NCBI GenBank assembly: GCA_030549205.1
Contig: JAUKTV010000001.1
Span: forward strand, 4,588,001 to 4,652,000
Source of the DNA: Apiosordaria backusii
Lineage: Eukaryota; Ascomycota; Sordariomycetes; Sordariales; Lasiosphaeriaceae
Direction of reading: 5' to 3'
DNA length: 64,000 nucleotides
Positions 21,294 to 32,900 of this stretch are shown piece by piece; the first letter of the stretch is position 1, and the number at the start of each line of letters is the position of its first letter. The notes under the pieces were generated by a model that saw only the letters and a program-made list of their open reading frames with translations, was not told where the DNA came from and made no database searches. Made by a program: the position numbers and the translations under genes.

Positions 21294-23752
21294 CTACCAG
21301 TCAATAACACCAGCTTGACCAGCTTGACCAGCTTGACTAGCAACCGATTCCAGCTCCGGCTCCGGCTTCGCCCAGTCGGCTTCAAACAACGGCGATCTAA
21401 CTGCCTCACCACCATCCGAGTCCTCACCGCCACTGGTCCAACCCTCCTTCTCAGCCATCTCGGCAACGGGAATGTGATGCTGAGGAGCCTGGGCACCCTT
21501 GCCACGAGCTCTCCTCAGGCTCTCCTGACGTTGCTTGACTGCCAAACCGACCATGGCCTGCAGGGTGTAGACAGCATCATTACCCGCATTGTGCAAGTTC
21601 CTGGTTTGGATGCCCAAATACTCGCAAACCGTATCGAGGCTGGGCTGGTTGGGGCTGCGGATGACATACTGATACAGATCCTTGGTGTCGACGATCTCAA
21701 GGACGTTGTTCGCCTCGTAGATGTTGTAGTTGATTGTCTGAAGGAACTTGATGTCGGCCGCGGACTCATGGAAGACAAGCACGACCTGATGGGGGCTGTC
21801 GTTGACCAAGAACTTCAGAATTTGAGGAATGTCCTTGCCCCAAACAAACTCGGATTGACTGATGAAACTGTTAGCGGTTACTTGTTTGTGATCAAAGAGA
21901 CCGAACGAGACTTACCCAAAGTCAAACCGCTCGGGGCAGCTCTTGACGTATCTGCCGTTCTTGAGGTCCATGTTTTCCGCCACAAGAATATGGCGCGCTT
22001 TGATGGCGTCGCGCCAGTTCTCGCCGTTCCATCCCGGGGCCATGTCTCTGATATCCGGGGTGTCGAGGATGGCAATGCCAACCTCGGTGATCTTGTCCTG
22101 GTTTCGCTCCCAGGCTTCAAGATCAATGGCCACAAATCTGACCGGGCTGTCGGGAGTCACCGTGAGCGGTTCGCTCACCTCGATGTTCTTGGGCGGCTGG
22201 GCCGTGGCTCCAGCCGCCGTCCGCTCGCGCAGACCAAGGTACCGTTGGGTGCGCTTCAGCGCGCGACCCCACTGGCGATGCGCCTCGGAACGCTTCTGGG
22301 CGTTCTTCTTGGACTTATCTCCCTTCAAATGGGAGTTCGCAATCATCTTGAGCACCCTGAGGAGCTCCGCCTGGCCCTCCTCGGTGCCGTGCGTGAGGTC
22401 ATCCTCAGGCTTCGGACGGGGTACAAGACCTCTGAGGGTCTCGAAGCGATCCGCGCTGAGCGAACGGCCGAGGAAACGCGGGCGAGGCGTGTTGCCGTCA
22501 CCAAACACCAGCTTGAACTTTGCCTCGTCCGTCCTTCTAGGAATCTCCAGCATTATATTCAGCCGAGCGTTGATTGTGGCCAGCAGATGCTGGAACTGGT
22601 AAGTCGGCACGAACAGGCCGGGGTTTGGATGGATCTCCTTCGGCTGATGGAGGTAATAGCTATTGAAACACATGTCAACTCATGTTAACTTGTCATCTTA
22701 GCATACCTGAACTTACATGTCCCAGATCCGATTCTTGTGAAGCCCCTCGACGGTAAAGTTGTCTTTGGTCTGAAAAAGTGTCAGTCAGGTACCAACAACA
22801 GATGACAAGAAAAAGGGCTACTTACACGCTCTCGGTTGGTTTTGCCGACAAACATCTTCCCATAGCCCCGGACCATCTTCCAAGAGACAAACTCCATGCC
22901 CTCCTCGGAAAGATCGCCCCTCTGCAAGCCCGTCTCCTTCCACGTCAGGCCTTCTTTCTCCAACTTCTCGGGATCATGCCTGAAATCAGGTGTGTCGGCA
23001 ACCAAAGCTCGAGCCTTGCTCGTCTTGTCATGCTTAATACGCTCCGAAGCCACCTCCAGAGACAGGCGGTGCTGGGTGGTGGACTCCTTGAAATCCAGAT
23101 TGCTAATCTTGAAAATCACTCCCCCAGTAGAGTCGTCAGAGTTGTCATCATCATAGTTATCATTCATCTCTGATTCAACCCAACTGTCAGCATGCCCCTC
23201 ATCGTAGGTAGAAGAAGCGTGATACTCACGAGCGATGGTCTCTTCGTCGTAGCGCCGCCAAAAATGCGGGTTGATGCCGTCAAATAGGTCAGCTCGACCA
23301 GTTGCAGCGCAGAGCTGGTCCATGAAATCGGCGTCGGCCTTTTGTTCCTCGTGGCTCAACATGTTGCCCTCCCAGCTCATGAAACCGGGGATGTCAGCTT
23401 CTTTGACTGTCTTGACTGCCTTTACTGGCTCGTTCAGCGAGGTGGCTTGGCTGTCGGTATCAATCCACTCGACTGTATCGGGCTCGGCAGCAGTGATAGA
23501 CTCAGTGGTCGTGACGGGCTGGTTGGCAGTGCTGAAATCAACGGCCACAGGCTCACTGGCGATATGACTCTCGCTGGCAGGATGCTGCTGAGTAGTCGAA
23601 GGATTCTCGCTGGCCTCTTCAGCAGGTGTAGTAACCGAAGCCGACTCCTGTTGGTCATTGTTAGCTTGAACTTGCTCTTGACGATCATCCTCTCGCTGGG
23701 CCACGATGGCCTCAGCCCAGGCGAACATAGGGGAGCAACAGAGTCCAAGCAT
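21294..23752 (-). CDS. Gfd2/YDR514C-like protein with an RNase H-fold (DEDD) nuclease domain
   Basis: Four exons (22826-23752, 22717-22769, 21916-22659, 21294-21858) join in phase to about 762 residues. The N-terminal ~170 residues are acidic and disordered. The C-terminal domain has the DEDDh exonuclease pattern: motif I FVAIDLEAWERN, motif II VLVFHESAADIKFL, and motif III LHNAGNDAVYTLQAM. The S. cerevisiae relative Gfd2 is linked to mRNA export through Dbp5, which is family knowledge. Whether this protein is an active nuclease is unknown, but the acidic residues of all three motifs are present. The middle region (residues ~170-330) is conserved-looking, with DLFDGINPHFWRRYDEETIA. The last ~45 residues are disordered. 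Confidence 0.8.
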
Positions 23753-24718
23753 GTTGAGCTGATGTTGCGATCAATGTAGGAACAAAAAGATCGAAAATAC
23801 CTGATCTGTCTCCCATAAAAAGAGAAAAGAGAAGAAATTCCCCTCGCAGGGCCCTGCGCTGCAAATTATTCGCAGCCTAAAATACTGTCAAATTCTGTGG
23901 GCGACGACTAATCGATGAGTTGCTGTCAACGAGGGCAAACGACTAAGCGATGATGTCGTCGTCGCAAATAAGGGCGGAAGCTCTCGGAAGGGTTGTGTCG
24001 ACGACTAAGCCCTTCGTTGTCGAGGTTGAGCTTCCTGCGTTGGTTGCACGAGGGAGAGTTTCTCGGCGACAGATTTCAAAGCTGGACCAAGTATAAATAC
24101 TTGCACCTCTGCGCTGAGACCAGTAAAAGTTTGCAGCTTCCGATAAGAGATTGGCAAGAGTTCAATAAACGAGGAAGGAGCTCTATCTATGTTGGTATAT
24201 ATCGTCGAAAGGGAAGGAAGGAACGCCGAGCAACCGAGGGCAGTGGGTGCGCTGAAGATAAGGGAAGTGTATCAATTTGAGCACCACAGCAGAAGCAAGC
24301 AAACGGATCACAAAATTTGACACCAGAAGAGCAAACAACTTGACAGATTAGGGGCAGAAGGTCAAAAAGCAAGCAGAATTGTGAGTTGAACTAACATGAA
24401 TTAAACTTCCGGGCTCAATTGTTTACTTTCAGGAGAGTTGATCAAGGGGTGATGTTGAAAGTAAATATGAGACTGATTCCTTAGTATGCCTGGGCATGCA
24501 TTGGTGGAGCCCAACGGGCAAGACGGTTCACCCAGGCTCACCCTCACTACTACCCACTGGAAGCACGTCAGGCATGCAAGCCAATCTTTCATATGCACAA
24601 ACACTTGTCACCAGGGAACCCTATAATATTTTCTCAATGCTTCAAACTATCGTCACCATTCTGATATCACGGCCGCTCTTCAAAATCTATGTTTCCTACA
24701 ATTTACAATTCCCCCCCA
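23753..24718. other. intergenic between two minus-strand genes
   Basis: Promoter of the Gfd2-like gene to the left and the 3' flank of cwc22 to the right. No gene or RNA is recognised. Confidence 0.45.
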
Positions 24719-27700
24719 TTAATTATTAACCCTCCCCCTCTTCGCCACAGGCGATCTAGGTCTTGATCTAGACCTCGAGCTACTGTAATATCTCCTCTTG
24801 TTGTTATACCCAGCGGGAGACCGAGACCTCGACCGCGAAGGGGATCGTCGCCTCACATCCCCATCTCGACTCCTCGGTGGCGCAACAGGTGAAGGAGAGC
24901 GAGTATACCGCATCTGCTTCCTCGCAGGTGGGGAAACACGATCATCATGACGTCTGCTTCTGCTTCGACTTCTGCTGACTGAGTACGAGTCATCTCTCCG
25001 ACGCTTGACAGCAGTCGAGTGGCCAGCGACAGGGGAGACGGATCTTGACCACGACCGACTGCGGGTGTGAGTGCGGCCACGGCGGGGTGGTGGTGAGTAG
25101 CTCCTGTCTCTGGTGTTCCCCACAGGACTACGGTCCCGTGGCGGAGGGGAACGGGACCAGCTCCTGCTCCGGCTTCTGCCCATGCTGCGGTCCCTGCTAA
25201 GGCTCCGGCTGTCACGGCGGCCAGCACGTGGTGGAGGGGAGCGAGAAATGGACCTTCTAGGGGAAACAGAACGGGAGTAACTGCGGCCTCTGCTGCGGCT
25301 GCGACTGTATGAATCATCTCTTCCGCGGCGTGGCGGGGTGCGAGACAGGGACCGACCCCTATCAATGGTTTTGCGTGGTGGTGTCCGAGAACGAGAGCGA
25401 GAGCGAGAAGAGTAAGACGAGTAAGATGAGTAGCTGGACACCGACTCGGAATCTGAATCCGGAGGTGGTGCTGGAAGTGCTGGTTTCGGCATGTTTTTCA
25501 AAAACTCTCTCATCTCGTCGGTGAGATAGCCCATCTTGATCGATGTAAAGTAGTTGATCGAGAAGCGGATGTTGCGCGGTTCGTCGTGCGGGAACAAGCC
25601 CTCCAGACTGGGCTGCAAGATATCCTCCGACAGCCTCGTCTTGAGCTTGACGGTGCCCATATTCTCCTGCAAGTCCTCAAACAGAATCTTGATGAAAATA
25701 CGGCTCGCCGACGTCGTTTCCTCCTCGTTCAGGTGGATAATCGAGAGAACATGCCATCCAATCGAGTCCGAGGACAACAGATGCCCAAAGAACCTCGCAA
25801 TGTTCCTCAGCTTGTTCGTCTCATACCGATGAATCGTCGTGTAGTACTTCATAAACGACTCCTCAAACAGCTCCATCCACATCCTATTCAGTCTTGCGAA
25901 CCTCTCCCCCAACAAGCCCATAAACTTGAGGTAAACCTTCTCCTGCGCGCACGACTCAACAATCATCGACACCAACTCCGGCTCCTGTCCCACCGGCAAC
26001 CTCAACTTCATCAACTTATGCGCCGCCTCCTCCGGATCCGCACTCGACTGAATGCTCAAATAAATCGTCCTCCTCAAGTTGACCAAATCAGCATTGCTCT
26101 GGTCCTTGATCTCAATCGCCTTCTGCTCCTCCTCTTCCTCATCATCACTATCACTCTCCTCACTCCCACTTTCCCCATCCTCATCCTCACTGCCGCTCTC
26201 CTCTCCCAAGATCTGCGCCTTCAGCTTCTTATACTCGGCCTCGTTCGCCTCCCAATCCGGATCAAACTTGAAAATATTCAACCCATCCTGCGTGTTGATC
26301 TCCTCATCCAGCCCAATCTTGTGCGTAATCTGATCCTCCTCCTCAATCAAATCCAGCTCCTCCTTAATCACCGGATTGTCTTTATATTTGTCCTTTCTGA
26401 CCTGAAACAGCACCTCAATCATGTACTGCGTCCTCTTGTCAATATCCGCCTCGTGCAGAATCCTCCTAAACTCGTCAAACACCGCGTGCGCCATCGTGGG
26501 CGACATCTCCTCCAGAAACAGCCCCACCTCCCTCATCAATCCCACTGCAATCTCCACGCTGTCGTCCGTCGGCTTCCGCAGCAGCAGCAACAGCATCTGC
26601 GCAGCCAAGTTCTCATGCACAACCTGGTTGTTGACCAAATGCGCAATAAACATCGTGCTCGACAAGCAAACCGCCTTGTCATTCCTCTTGAAAGCCTTCC
26701 GGAACCGCATAATCAACCTCTTGACCAGCAGCTCTCCAACCTGAGGTAGCTTCGTGTTGCAAATAGCAGCCAAGCAGGCATAAATCGGCGTAAACGGCAA
26801 ACTGGCATGCTGAGCCTTGAGCAAACTCTGACAAAACAACCCCCGTCCCCGGATCAAATTCTCATTGAACAGCTCCGGAACCACAAACTTGATATTGGCC
26901 GTATTGACCTTGTTTACCAAGCCATTGACCGACTTCTTGAGAGCCTCCCAAGCCATGCGCTGATACTCCTTGCTGCTCTTGTCCGTGATGGCCGCCTGGA
27001 GGGCGCGCAGCTTTTGAGGGGGCAGGTAAACACCCTGACTGCGCAAGTTGAGTAGCTTCTGATATTCGGCTCTCATGTCGGCGAGCTTCTCCTCTTCTGT
27101 CTTGGCCGGGGGTGCAGGCGGGGGAGGAGTGCGCTCTTTTCTGGCGGGTGCTACCGGCGCGGGTCGGTATCGATCTTGTCCATCGCGGCGAGGTGGCGGG
27201 GAATGCCTCCTAGCAGGAGGTGGTGACCGATCATGATGTCTAGAAGGAGGGCTGCGGTCTCGAATTGGATAGCGGCGGTCATCGTCTCTGTGTCTTGGCG
27301 AGAGGGAACGGCGGTCCCGAGGAGACAATGATCGATTTCTGTATCTGGGTGATGGCGACCTATCTCTGCTGGGTGAACGGCGCACTGGCGATTGGTCGCG
27401 AGAATCGACTTGCATAGGAGACCGCTGAGGCGAAGCATCGCGCGAGTCTCTATTCCCATTTCTTATAGGCGATCTCGATCGGGATCGGTCATCGTCGCGG
27501 CTGTCTCTCGAATCTCTTGACGGAGACCTATCATCACCATCCCGAGGTGAAGCATCGCGCGAGTCTCTCTCCCCATTTCTTATAGGCGATCTCGATCGGG
27601 ATCGGTCATCGTCGCGGGGGTCTCTCGAAATTCTCGACGGAGACCTATCGTCATCGTCGCGGCCATCTCTCGAATCCCTCGACATCGACCTATCATCACC

Positions 27701-27892
27701 ATCATCATCCCTCCGAGGCGAAAGCGACCTTCCTCTCGAATCCCCCGACATCGGTCTCTCTCTCTGAGGCGTCAGCGATTTCGATACCGATCTCGATCTC
27801 GACCTCGATTCGCATGGCGGTGGACTAGGCGACCTCTCCTCAACCTTCGGTCGCGTTGGCGAGGAGCTCTCCTCCTTTTTTGGCGTTGCCAT
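24719..27892 (-). CDS. cwc22: pre-mRNA-splicing factor CWC22
   Basis: A single exon encodes about 1057 residues from the ATG at 27892 (MATPKKEESSS...). The order is an N-terminal RS/RD-rich region (1-~290), a MIF4G domain starting near 312 (AWEALKKSVNGLVNKVN), an acidic linker rich in E/D/S near 575-600, an MA3 domain from ~602 (LVNLRRTIYLSIQSSADPEE), and a C-terminal RS domain from ~807. CWC22 is an essential spliceosome component that recruits eIF4A3 in organisms with exon junction complexes and is needed for the first catalytic step. Many homologues lack such long RS tails at both ends. The N-terminal RS region contains a near-perfect 117-bp tandem duplication. The absence of introns in a 3.2-kb gene is notable but not unusual for fungi. 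Confidence 0.95.
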   Translation of the reverse strand: MATPKKEESSSPTRPKVEERSPSPPPCESRSRSRSVSKSLTPQRERPMSGDSRGRSLSPRRDDDGDDRSMSRDSRDGRDDDDRSPSRISRDPRDDDRSRSRSPIRNGERDSRDASPRDGDDRSPSRDSRDSRDDDRSRSRSPIRNGNRDSRDASPQRSPMQVDSRDQSPVRRSPSRDRSPSPRYRNRSLSPRDRRSLSPRHRDDDRRYPIRDRSPPSRHHDRSPPPARRHSPPPRRDGQDRYRPAPVAPARKERTPPPPAPPAKTEEEKLADMRAEYQKLLNLRSQGVYLPPQKLRALQAAITDKSSKEYQRMAWEALKKSVNGLVNKVNTANIKFVVPELFNENLIRGRGLFCQSLLKAQHASLPFTPIYACLAAICNTKLPQVGELLVKRLIMRFRKAFKRNDKAVCLSSTMFIAHLVNNQVVHENLAAQMLLLLLRKPTDDSVEIAVGLMREVGLFLEEMSPTMAHAVFDEFRRILHEADIDKRTQYMIEVLFQVRKDKYKDNPVIKEELDLIEEEDQITHKIGLDEEINTQDGLNIFKFDPDWEANEAEYKKLKAQILGEESGSEDEDGESGSEESDSDDEEEEEQKAIEIKDQSNADLVNLRRTIYLSIQSSADPEEAAHKLMKLRLPVGQEPELVSMIVESCAQEKVYLKFMGLLGERFARLNRMWMELFEESFMKYYTTIHRYETNKLRNIARFFGHLLSSDSIGWHVLSIIHLNEEETTSASRIFIKILFEDLQENMGTVKLKTRLSEDILQPSLEGLFPHDEPRNIRFSINYFTSIKMGYLTDEMREFLKNMPKPALPAPPPDSDSESVSSYSSYSSYSSRSRSRSRTPPRKTIDRGRSLSRTPPRRGRDDSYSRSRSRGRSYSRSVSPRRSISRSPPPRAGRRDSRSLSRDRSMGRSRSRSWSRSPPPRDRSPVGNTRDRSYSPPPRRGRTHTRSRSWSRSVSPVAGHSTAVKRRRDDSYSVSRSRSRSRRHDDRVSPPARKQMRYTRSPSPVAPPRSRDGDVRRRSPSRSRSRSPAGYNNKRRYYSSSRSRSRPRSPVAKRGRVNN
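27434..27667 (-). repeat. 117-bp tandem duplication in the cwc22 RS region
   Basis: Two adjacent units beginning at 27434 and 27551 are almost identical and 117 bp apart, a period of 39 codons. Each encodes an RSRSRSPIRNG core followed by RDSRDASP. The reading frame is kept. Confidence 0.8.
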
Positions 27893-28405
27893 CGCTTTTC
27901 TCTTCCTTCCTGCGCGTCTTTTCCAGTATTTCAATCAACCTCACACAGTTCCGTTTCTGTCGTTTCTGTCCCCAAAAGTTAGAAAAAGCGATGTCGTTTG
28001 AAGTCGGGTGGTTGATGGAAAGTTTCCCAAGGCTGGTGCTACTTTTCCCGTCCTCAGTTCAAGTTCCAAACTTCCCAGGCGCAACCTGCAGCCACTGCCT
28101 AGGGTAATCCCGCCCCACTTTTCTAGTTTTCTTTGCCTGCCGGAACCGCAAAACGCGAAACCCCTGACCACTTTTTCTGGAGGGACGCGCCGCCGCACCA
28201 CAGCGGCCAGGCCACCGTGGAGCTTCTTCCCACTGGTGCAGGTGAGCTTCATTGACAGTTGTCGTCCCTAAAACTTGCGACAACCACCACCACCACCATC
28301 ATCACCACTACTATCTTCCTCCCCCAAAGTCAAACAACTTTGACATTTTACTCTATTCAATTCAATTCACTCCTTTAGCCCCCCCCTTTTATTTCCAACG
28401 TAACA
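27893..28405. promoter_or_regulatory. shared upstream region of cwc22 and dpm2
   Basis: About 510 bp separates the divergent cwc22 and dpm2 starts, so it probably acts as a bidirectional promoter. A CAC/CAT-rich stretch (28281-28310) and pyrimidine tracts occur in the dpm2 leader. No specific element is claimed. Confidence 0.45.
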
Positions 28406-28842
28406 ATGGTACATCCCCCTTTTCTCCCTGTAACATACATACATCCCCCCTTTAAACCATCAAGCATTGCTGATCTGTTACCTATCTAGCTCGACAAACT
28501 CGTCGGCCTCGCCATGCTAGCAGCAGCCTCCGCCGTTTTTCTCTATTACACAATCTGGACTCTTTTGATGGTTTGTTTTCCCTCTCCCCCCCACCTCCTA
28601 CCTGGCTTTTTCCCCCTTTGCTAATATGTGTATGTCCCCTGCAGCCCTTCGTAGACTCAGACCACCCCCTCCAAAACTTCTTCCCCCCCCGCGTCTGGGC
28701 CATCCGCCTCCCCGTCATCCTCGTCCTCCTCGGCTCCGCCGTCGTCGGCTCCTTCCTCTCCATCGTCATGATCAGGAGCAACCGGAAGAAGGCGCTCAAG
28801 GCCGCCAAGGCTGCGGAAGAAGCCAGCAAGAAGAAGTCTTAA
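28406..28842 (+). CDS. dpm2: dolichol-phosphate mannosyltransferase regulatory subunit DPM2
   Basis: Three exons, 28406-28408, 28490-28570 and 28645-28842, give 93 residues. The first coding exon is the ATG alone, followed directly by the intron. The protein begins MLDKLVGLAMLAAASAV and has two hydrophobic membrane spans (about residues 7-27 and 49-71). The PFVDSDHPLQNFFPPR loop between them is typical of DPM2. The tail is lysine-rich and helical (KKALKAAKAAEEASKKK). DPM2 stabilises the catalytic Dpm1 subunit in the ER membrane for dolichol-phosphate-mannose synthesis, used in N-glycosylation, O-mannosylation and GPI anchors. Length is close to the usual 84-90. The fit of exon phases and protein motifs makes this secure. 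Confidence 0.9.
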
Positions 28843-29277
28843 AACTGCTATATCACACATGGGATTTGGTTGGGGAATATCGTGCCGTACCGGAGAAGCG
28901 GAGGGGGAAGGGATGATTGGGTTGGGTTGTGGGTTGGAGGGTGATCATGTGGGAGGTAATATATCAATAATAAAGACAGGGGGTATCGTCTCTTGAATGT
29001 TGTACCAACAATTATCCATCACATAAGCAGAGGAGGTAATAGGTGGAACGGCAGACAAAAAAAACTAATAAAATGGCTAGCTCTATCCGAGGGAGCAAGA
29101 TTAAAAGACAGAAACACCGAGCCAGATAAATCTGCAGCCCGATATCAAAGCATTGTGTCAACACCCCCTTCAAGACAGTGACCACAAGGAGGGGTACCCT
29201 TCTAGCACCCAACTTGGTGAACTCCACCACCAAAAAAGCATATCCACTCCTCCAAAATCCCCAAAAATATAGATGAG
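28843..29277. other. intergenic
   Basis: dpm2 3' flank running up to a tRNA gene on the other strand. No gene is recognised. Confidence 0.4.
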
Positions 29278-29367
29278 TGCGGTTTATGTGGATCGAACAC
29301 ATGACCTTCAGATTGACTTCCTGAAGTTGACTTCAGTCTGACGCTCTCCCAACTGAGCTAAACCCGC
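29278..29367 (-). tRNA. tRNA-Phe(GAA) with 17-nt intron
   Basis: On the minus strand the 5' end GCGGGTT at 29367 pairs with AACCGC plus A73 at 29278. The D-arm is GCTCAGTTGGGAGAGC. The anticodon stem TCAGA/TCTGA closes the loop CTGAAG+A with anticodon GAA. A 17-nt intron (29314-29330) sits one base after the anticodon. It contains ACTTCAG, which can pair with the anticodon loop CTGAAGT, as in canonical nuclear pre-tRNAs. The T-arm is ATGTG/CACAT with loop TTCGATC. Confidence 0.95.
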
Positions 29368-29919
29368 TTTTCACTTGTTGTTGTTTTTCCAAGCTCGACA
29401 TTACGACCATATTGATGAGCATCTCTCAAATTCCACCAACTCAAGACCTACATAACCACAACGACGGCTGCAATTCATGAACAATAACCAACAATATTCG
29501 TTAAACCTATCCTTTTTATTGGGGGACAAGGTCTAACTAAAAAAAATCCCGAGTACTATAAGCTTCCTCAGGAACTATCTACTATTCTTGTGTTGTTTGC
29601 TTGGTTTTTGGTTTATGCCGCCGATCCCCGTCCTTGTTACTACTTGGTAACCAAGGTACCAACTGGCGTCCTCGACAAATCCTGACCTGACCTGACCCGT
29701 ACTGTCCAAAACAGAACAAACAAGCCAAACCAAACGCCCGACCCAAACCCCCAAGAGTAGAGTTAGTGTTGATGTTTGTTGGTGTGCGTAGAAATCCCCC
29801 TTATCAATCCCAAAGCAATGCAAAGCCGGTTTACTCCGAATGCTGCTGCCCATACAATCATCCACATATTCCCCCCGGTCTATGATCCCTGAAACCCCTG
29901 GCTCCTTCGCTCGCTCATA
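29368..29919. other. intergenic
   Basis: Between the tRNA-Phe and the 3' end of the BCAS3-like gene. No gene is recognised. Confidence 0.4.
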
Positions 29920-32900
29920 TTAAACTCGCTGATCCGCAAAATCCAACACCTCGCAGTCATCCTCGAAAAAGCCATCTTCACCATTACCCGGACCCGCTCC
30001 CCGTCTGCGTCGAGTTGTTATCACGATCTGCGTGTCGTCATCCCCTCGGAAAAGGACTCTTTCCATTGCCGAGGCGGGCAGCGCACGCGAGGCTTCGAGG
30101 TCAATGTTGAATGACTCGTCATCTGGCAGATGGGGCAGACCAAGGTCAATCTTGGTGGCATTCAGAGGCAAGCCAAACACCCACGTCTCATCAGCAGCCG
30201 TCTCTTCCTCCACAGAGGGAGAGGTCTGTCGAGCCGGTGACGCCTTTGAACCCTTCTTCTTGCGGGGTGCTGATTCAGCTTGAGCATCCTCTAACTGTGT
30301 CTCCGCCAGGATGGACGTAATCGCCAAAGACTGACCCTGGGGGGACAGCTCAAACAAGCCAATCCGTCTGTCGGTATGGAAAGGCTGGTAGGGTGCGCTA
30401 GACTCGATCTCGGCCTGAGGAATAGACGACTCAACGCCGCCGAAGCGGGCCCGAAAGCCAGGCTTGGTCTGGTTGAGGACCAGAGTGTTGTTGAAAGGGT
30501 CCAAGTCCCGCTCTGAGAAGTCCAGGTACTCATCAGGGTCCAGAATGTGCTTCACAACTGGTGCCAGCGAATCATCCGGCAACAACGGCAGCAGATGATC
30601 TGTGTACCTAGACAGCCGCTGCGACCGCTTGTCGTAACCCCCGGAATTCTTGCTTTGAAACACTCTGACCAGACCACCTCCCAGGACGAAAAGGGAATGA
30701 TCTCGTCGAGTGACCCAGGCTACGCAACCCGGTTCGGGTAACATGGAAGAGTTTGGCAATGAGACCCTGTTGTCTCCGGTATGTCTGAGCTGGTTGATTG
30801 CGCTTCCCGTCTTGCCTAGCGAGTGGCTGATGCCGGAGACAATGACCTTGCCACCATGAGCAGCATATTCTGCAGCGCCTGCAAAGGCTGGGGTGTTCGA
30901 GTTGCTCCTACGCTGACGATTGATCAGCGGGCGAGCGGCTTCGCGGACAGTGCTGAAAGCATTCGTTGCCATCGAAACGGCCGAAGTAGGACCCTCGGGA
31001 ACAGCAGGTTTGGTCTCCTCGGCAAGTCGGCGACGCGGAGGCGGCCACGAGAAGGCACTTGACGGAAGATCCAGAAGATGAACAGTGCCACGCTCAGTCA
31101 CCATAGCAGCACGCTCACCATGAGGCTGCGTCCAGGCCAATTCAACGATACGCGCAACCGTCATGCGCGAGAACTGAGCGACTTGACGCACACGCGGACC
31201 TCCAACAGGCGAACCCGTAATCTGAAGAGGCGATGATTTGGTATGCTGAATCCGCATCAGATCCCACACCGTCTGCACGTCGCCTTTGCTGCTTGCGCTA
31301 AACAGGAACAATCCTGAAGGCGAGAGCGACAAGAAACTGCACCCGTGCGGAATAGTGAACGTAGTGGTCGGGTGGAGATTGGAAGATGGCCCGAGGCTCT
31401 CGATATCCAAAACAGACACGAGACCTGGCTCTTTTGCGACTGGCGGCGATACAGCACCGTGTGTAGGAGGGAATTGAGGTGGTGAAGCGCCGAGACCCCA
31501 GTTCTGAGGGGCCTGTGTTGGTGATCGTGGTGTCTGAGTTGGTTGCGGATTCCAATAATTGTTCCAGGCTTGCAGACCCTGTTTTCCAACCCATTTTGCC
31601 CCTTGGATCAGCTCTTGTGTGGCATCGCGCATGAGCTTGTTCACCACGCTCTCTGAAAGCGGCAGGTCGAGATCCGCATTGGCCTGCGGCAACTGTGGAG
31701 GAGTCACGGACGACAACCCGGGAGCGCGGCCGTACACGAGGACTGGAACCGAAGCTCGCAGTGCTATCTGTGAGGATGGCGCAGCGGGGCAGTACGCAAT
31801 CCACCTGGAGCTGACGCTGACAATGGCGACCTGTGGTCTCGGGCGTGGTGGAACGGGTGACCGCCCTCGCTCGTTCTCTTGACCGGGCTCTCCCTTGGGT
31901 GGCTGTTGAAGAGTCGTCCAGACCTTTCCGTGGCATCTGAAGTGTAGCGGCTGATCACTGACGATGGGTGCCTGTCGATAAATCCAACATTCTCCGGTAG
32001 CTCCCGATGACACCACGATACTGCCTCCGTCCGCATGAATGTGAAAAGCGCCGGTAGGAGGAGGCGCTTTGAAGGCTGCGCTCGTGATGGGCATCTTGAG
32101 GGGCACCTTAGGCGCCTCAAGAAGAACGCTCACCTGGCGGCCTGTCTTGAGAGAGTAGACTTCCACAGAGGTATAATAAGACTCGGCAAATCCTGGCGCT
32201 GGTCGATTGCTAGTCACGCTTTCTCTTGAGGAAGGATCAGGACTTGTGATATTGGTCATCGCCTCAGATCTCTCGGCAGAAACCGCATCATAATCGCCTT
32301 CCACGTTGATTGTGGGGGTAGGCATAGGGAGATTCGGACCATGGATAACGACTGCGACTAGAGGAAATAAATCAGACTCAAACGACGTCCAGGGCAGAAT
32401 TTTGGCATGATAAACACCGCCGCGAAGCCCCTTCAGGCTGGCGACAGGCTCAACCTCCCGTTTTCCAACGGTAAAGATCTCGAGACCACCCTCATAGCCG
32501 GCGAGGACAACGTTAGATTTTCCACTGACGGGGTCGGTATTCGGCATGGCAAGGGTATCGAATCCAAAGTAGTAGCCCTTCTCGCCCGCCTTCATCCCCG
32601 ATTGCGACTGGGAGTCGAGGTCGATCTCGGGAGCGCCATAAAAGTGAGCTTGAGGTTGGTGAGGTAGTGGCGGATTCGAAACCGCTCTATGGGCGTAGTT
32701 GGAATGCATCGAACCTCGTCGAGCTGCTGCGACTGATCCAAGATGGCTGTGGGTGTCCGGAGGTGAGTAGTAGTTGTTGTCCATATGAAAGCTCAAGGGA
32801 CGTCTTCCGGCAAGCGGAGGAGAGGCTGAGGGCGGGTGATAGCCCACCGAAGGCCTCGGCGAAGACCAGCCTGATGGGATGCCCCGGGTATCCTCGTAGG

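Noticed and set aside
21234..22688. 484-codon plus-strand open frame
   Set aside because: It is antisense to three exons of the Gfd2-like gene, which has clear motifs and spliced phases.
25586..26749. 387-codon plus-strand open frame
   Set aside because: It is antisense to the MIF4G/MA3 part of cwc22 and is a Leu/Gln/His-rich shadow.
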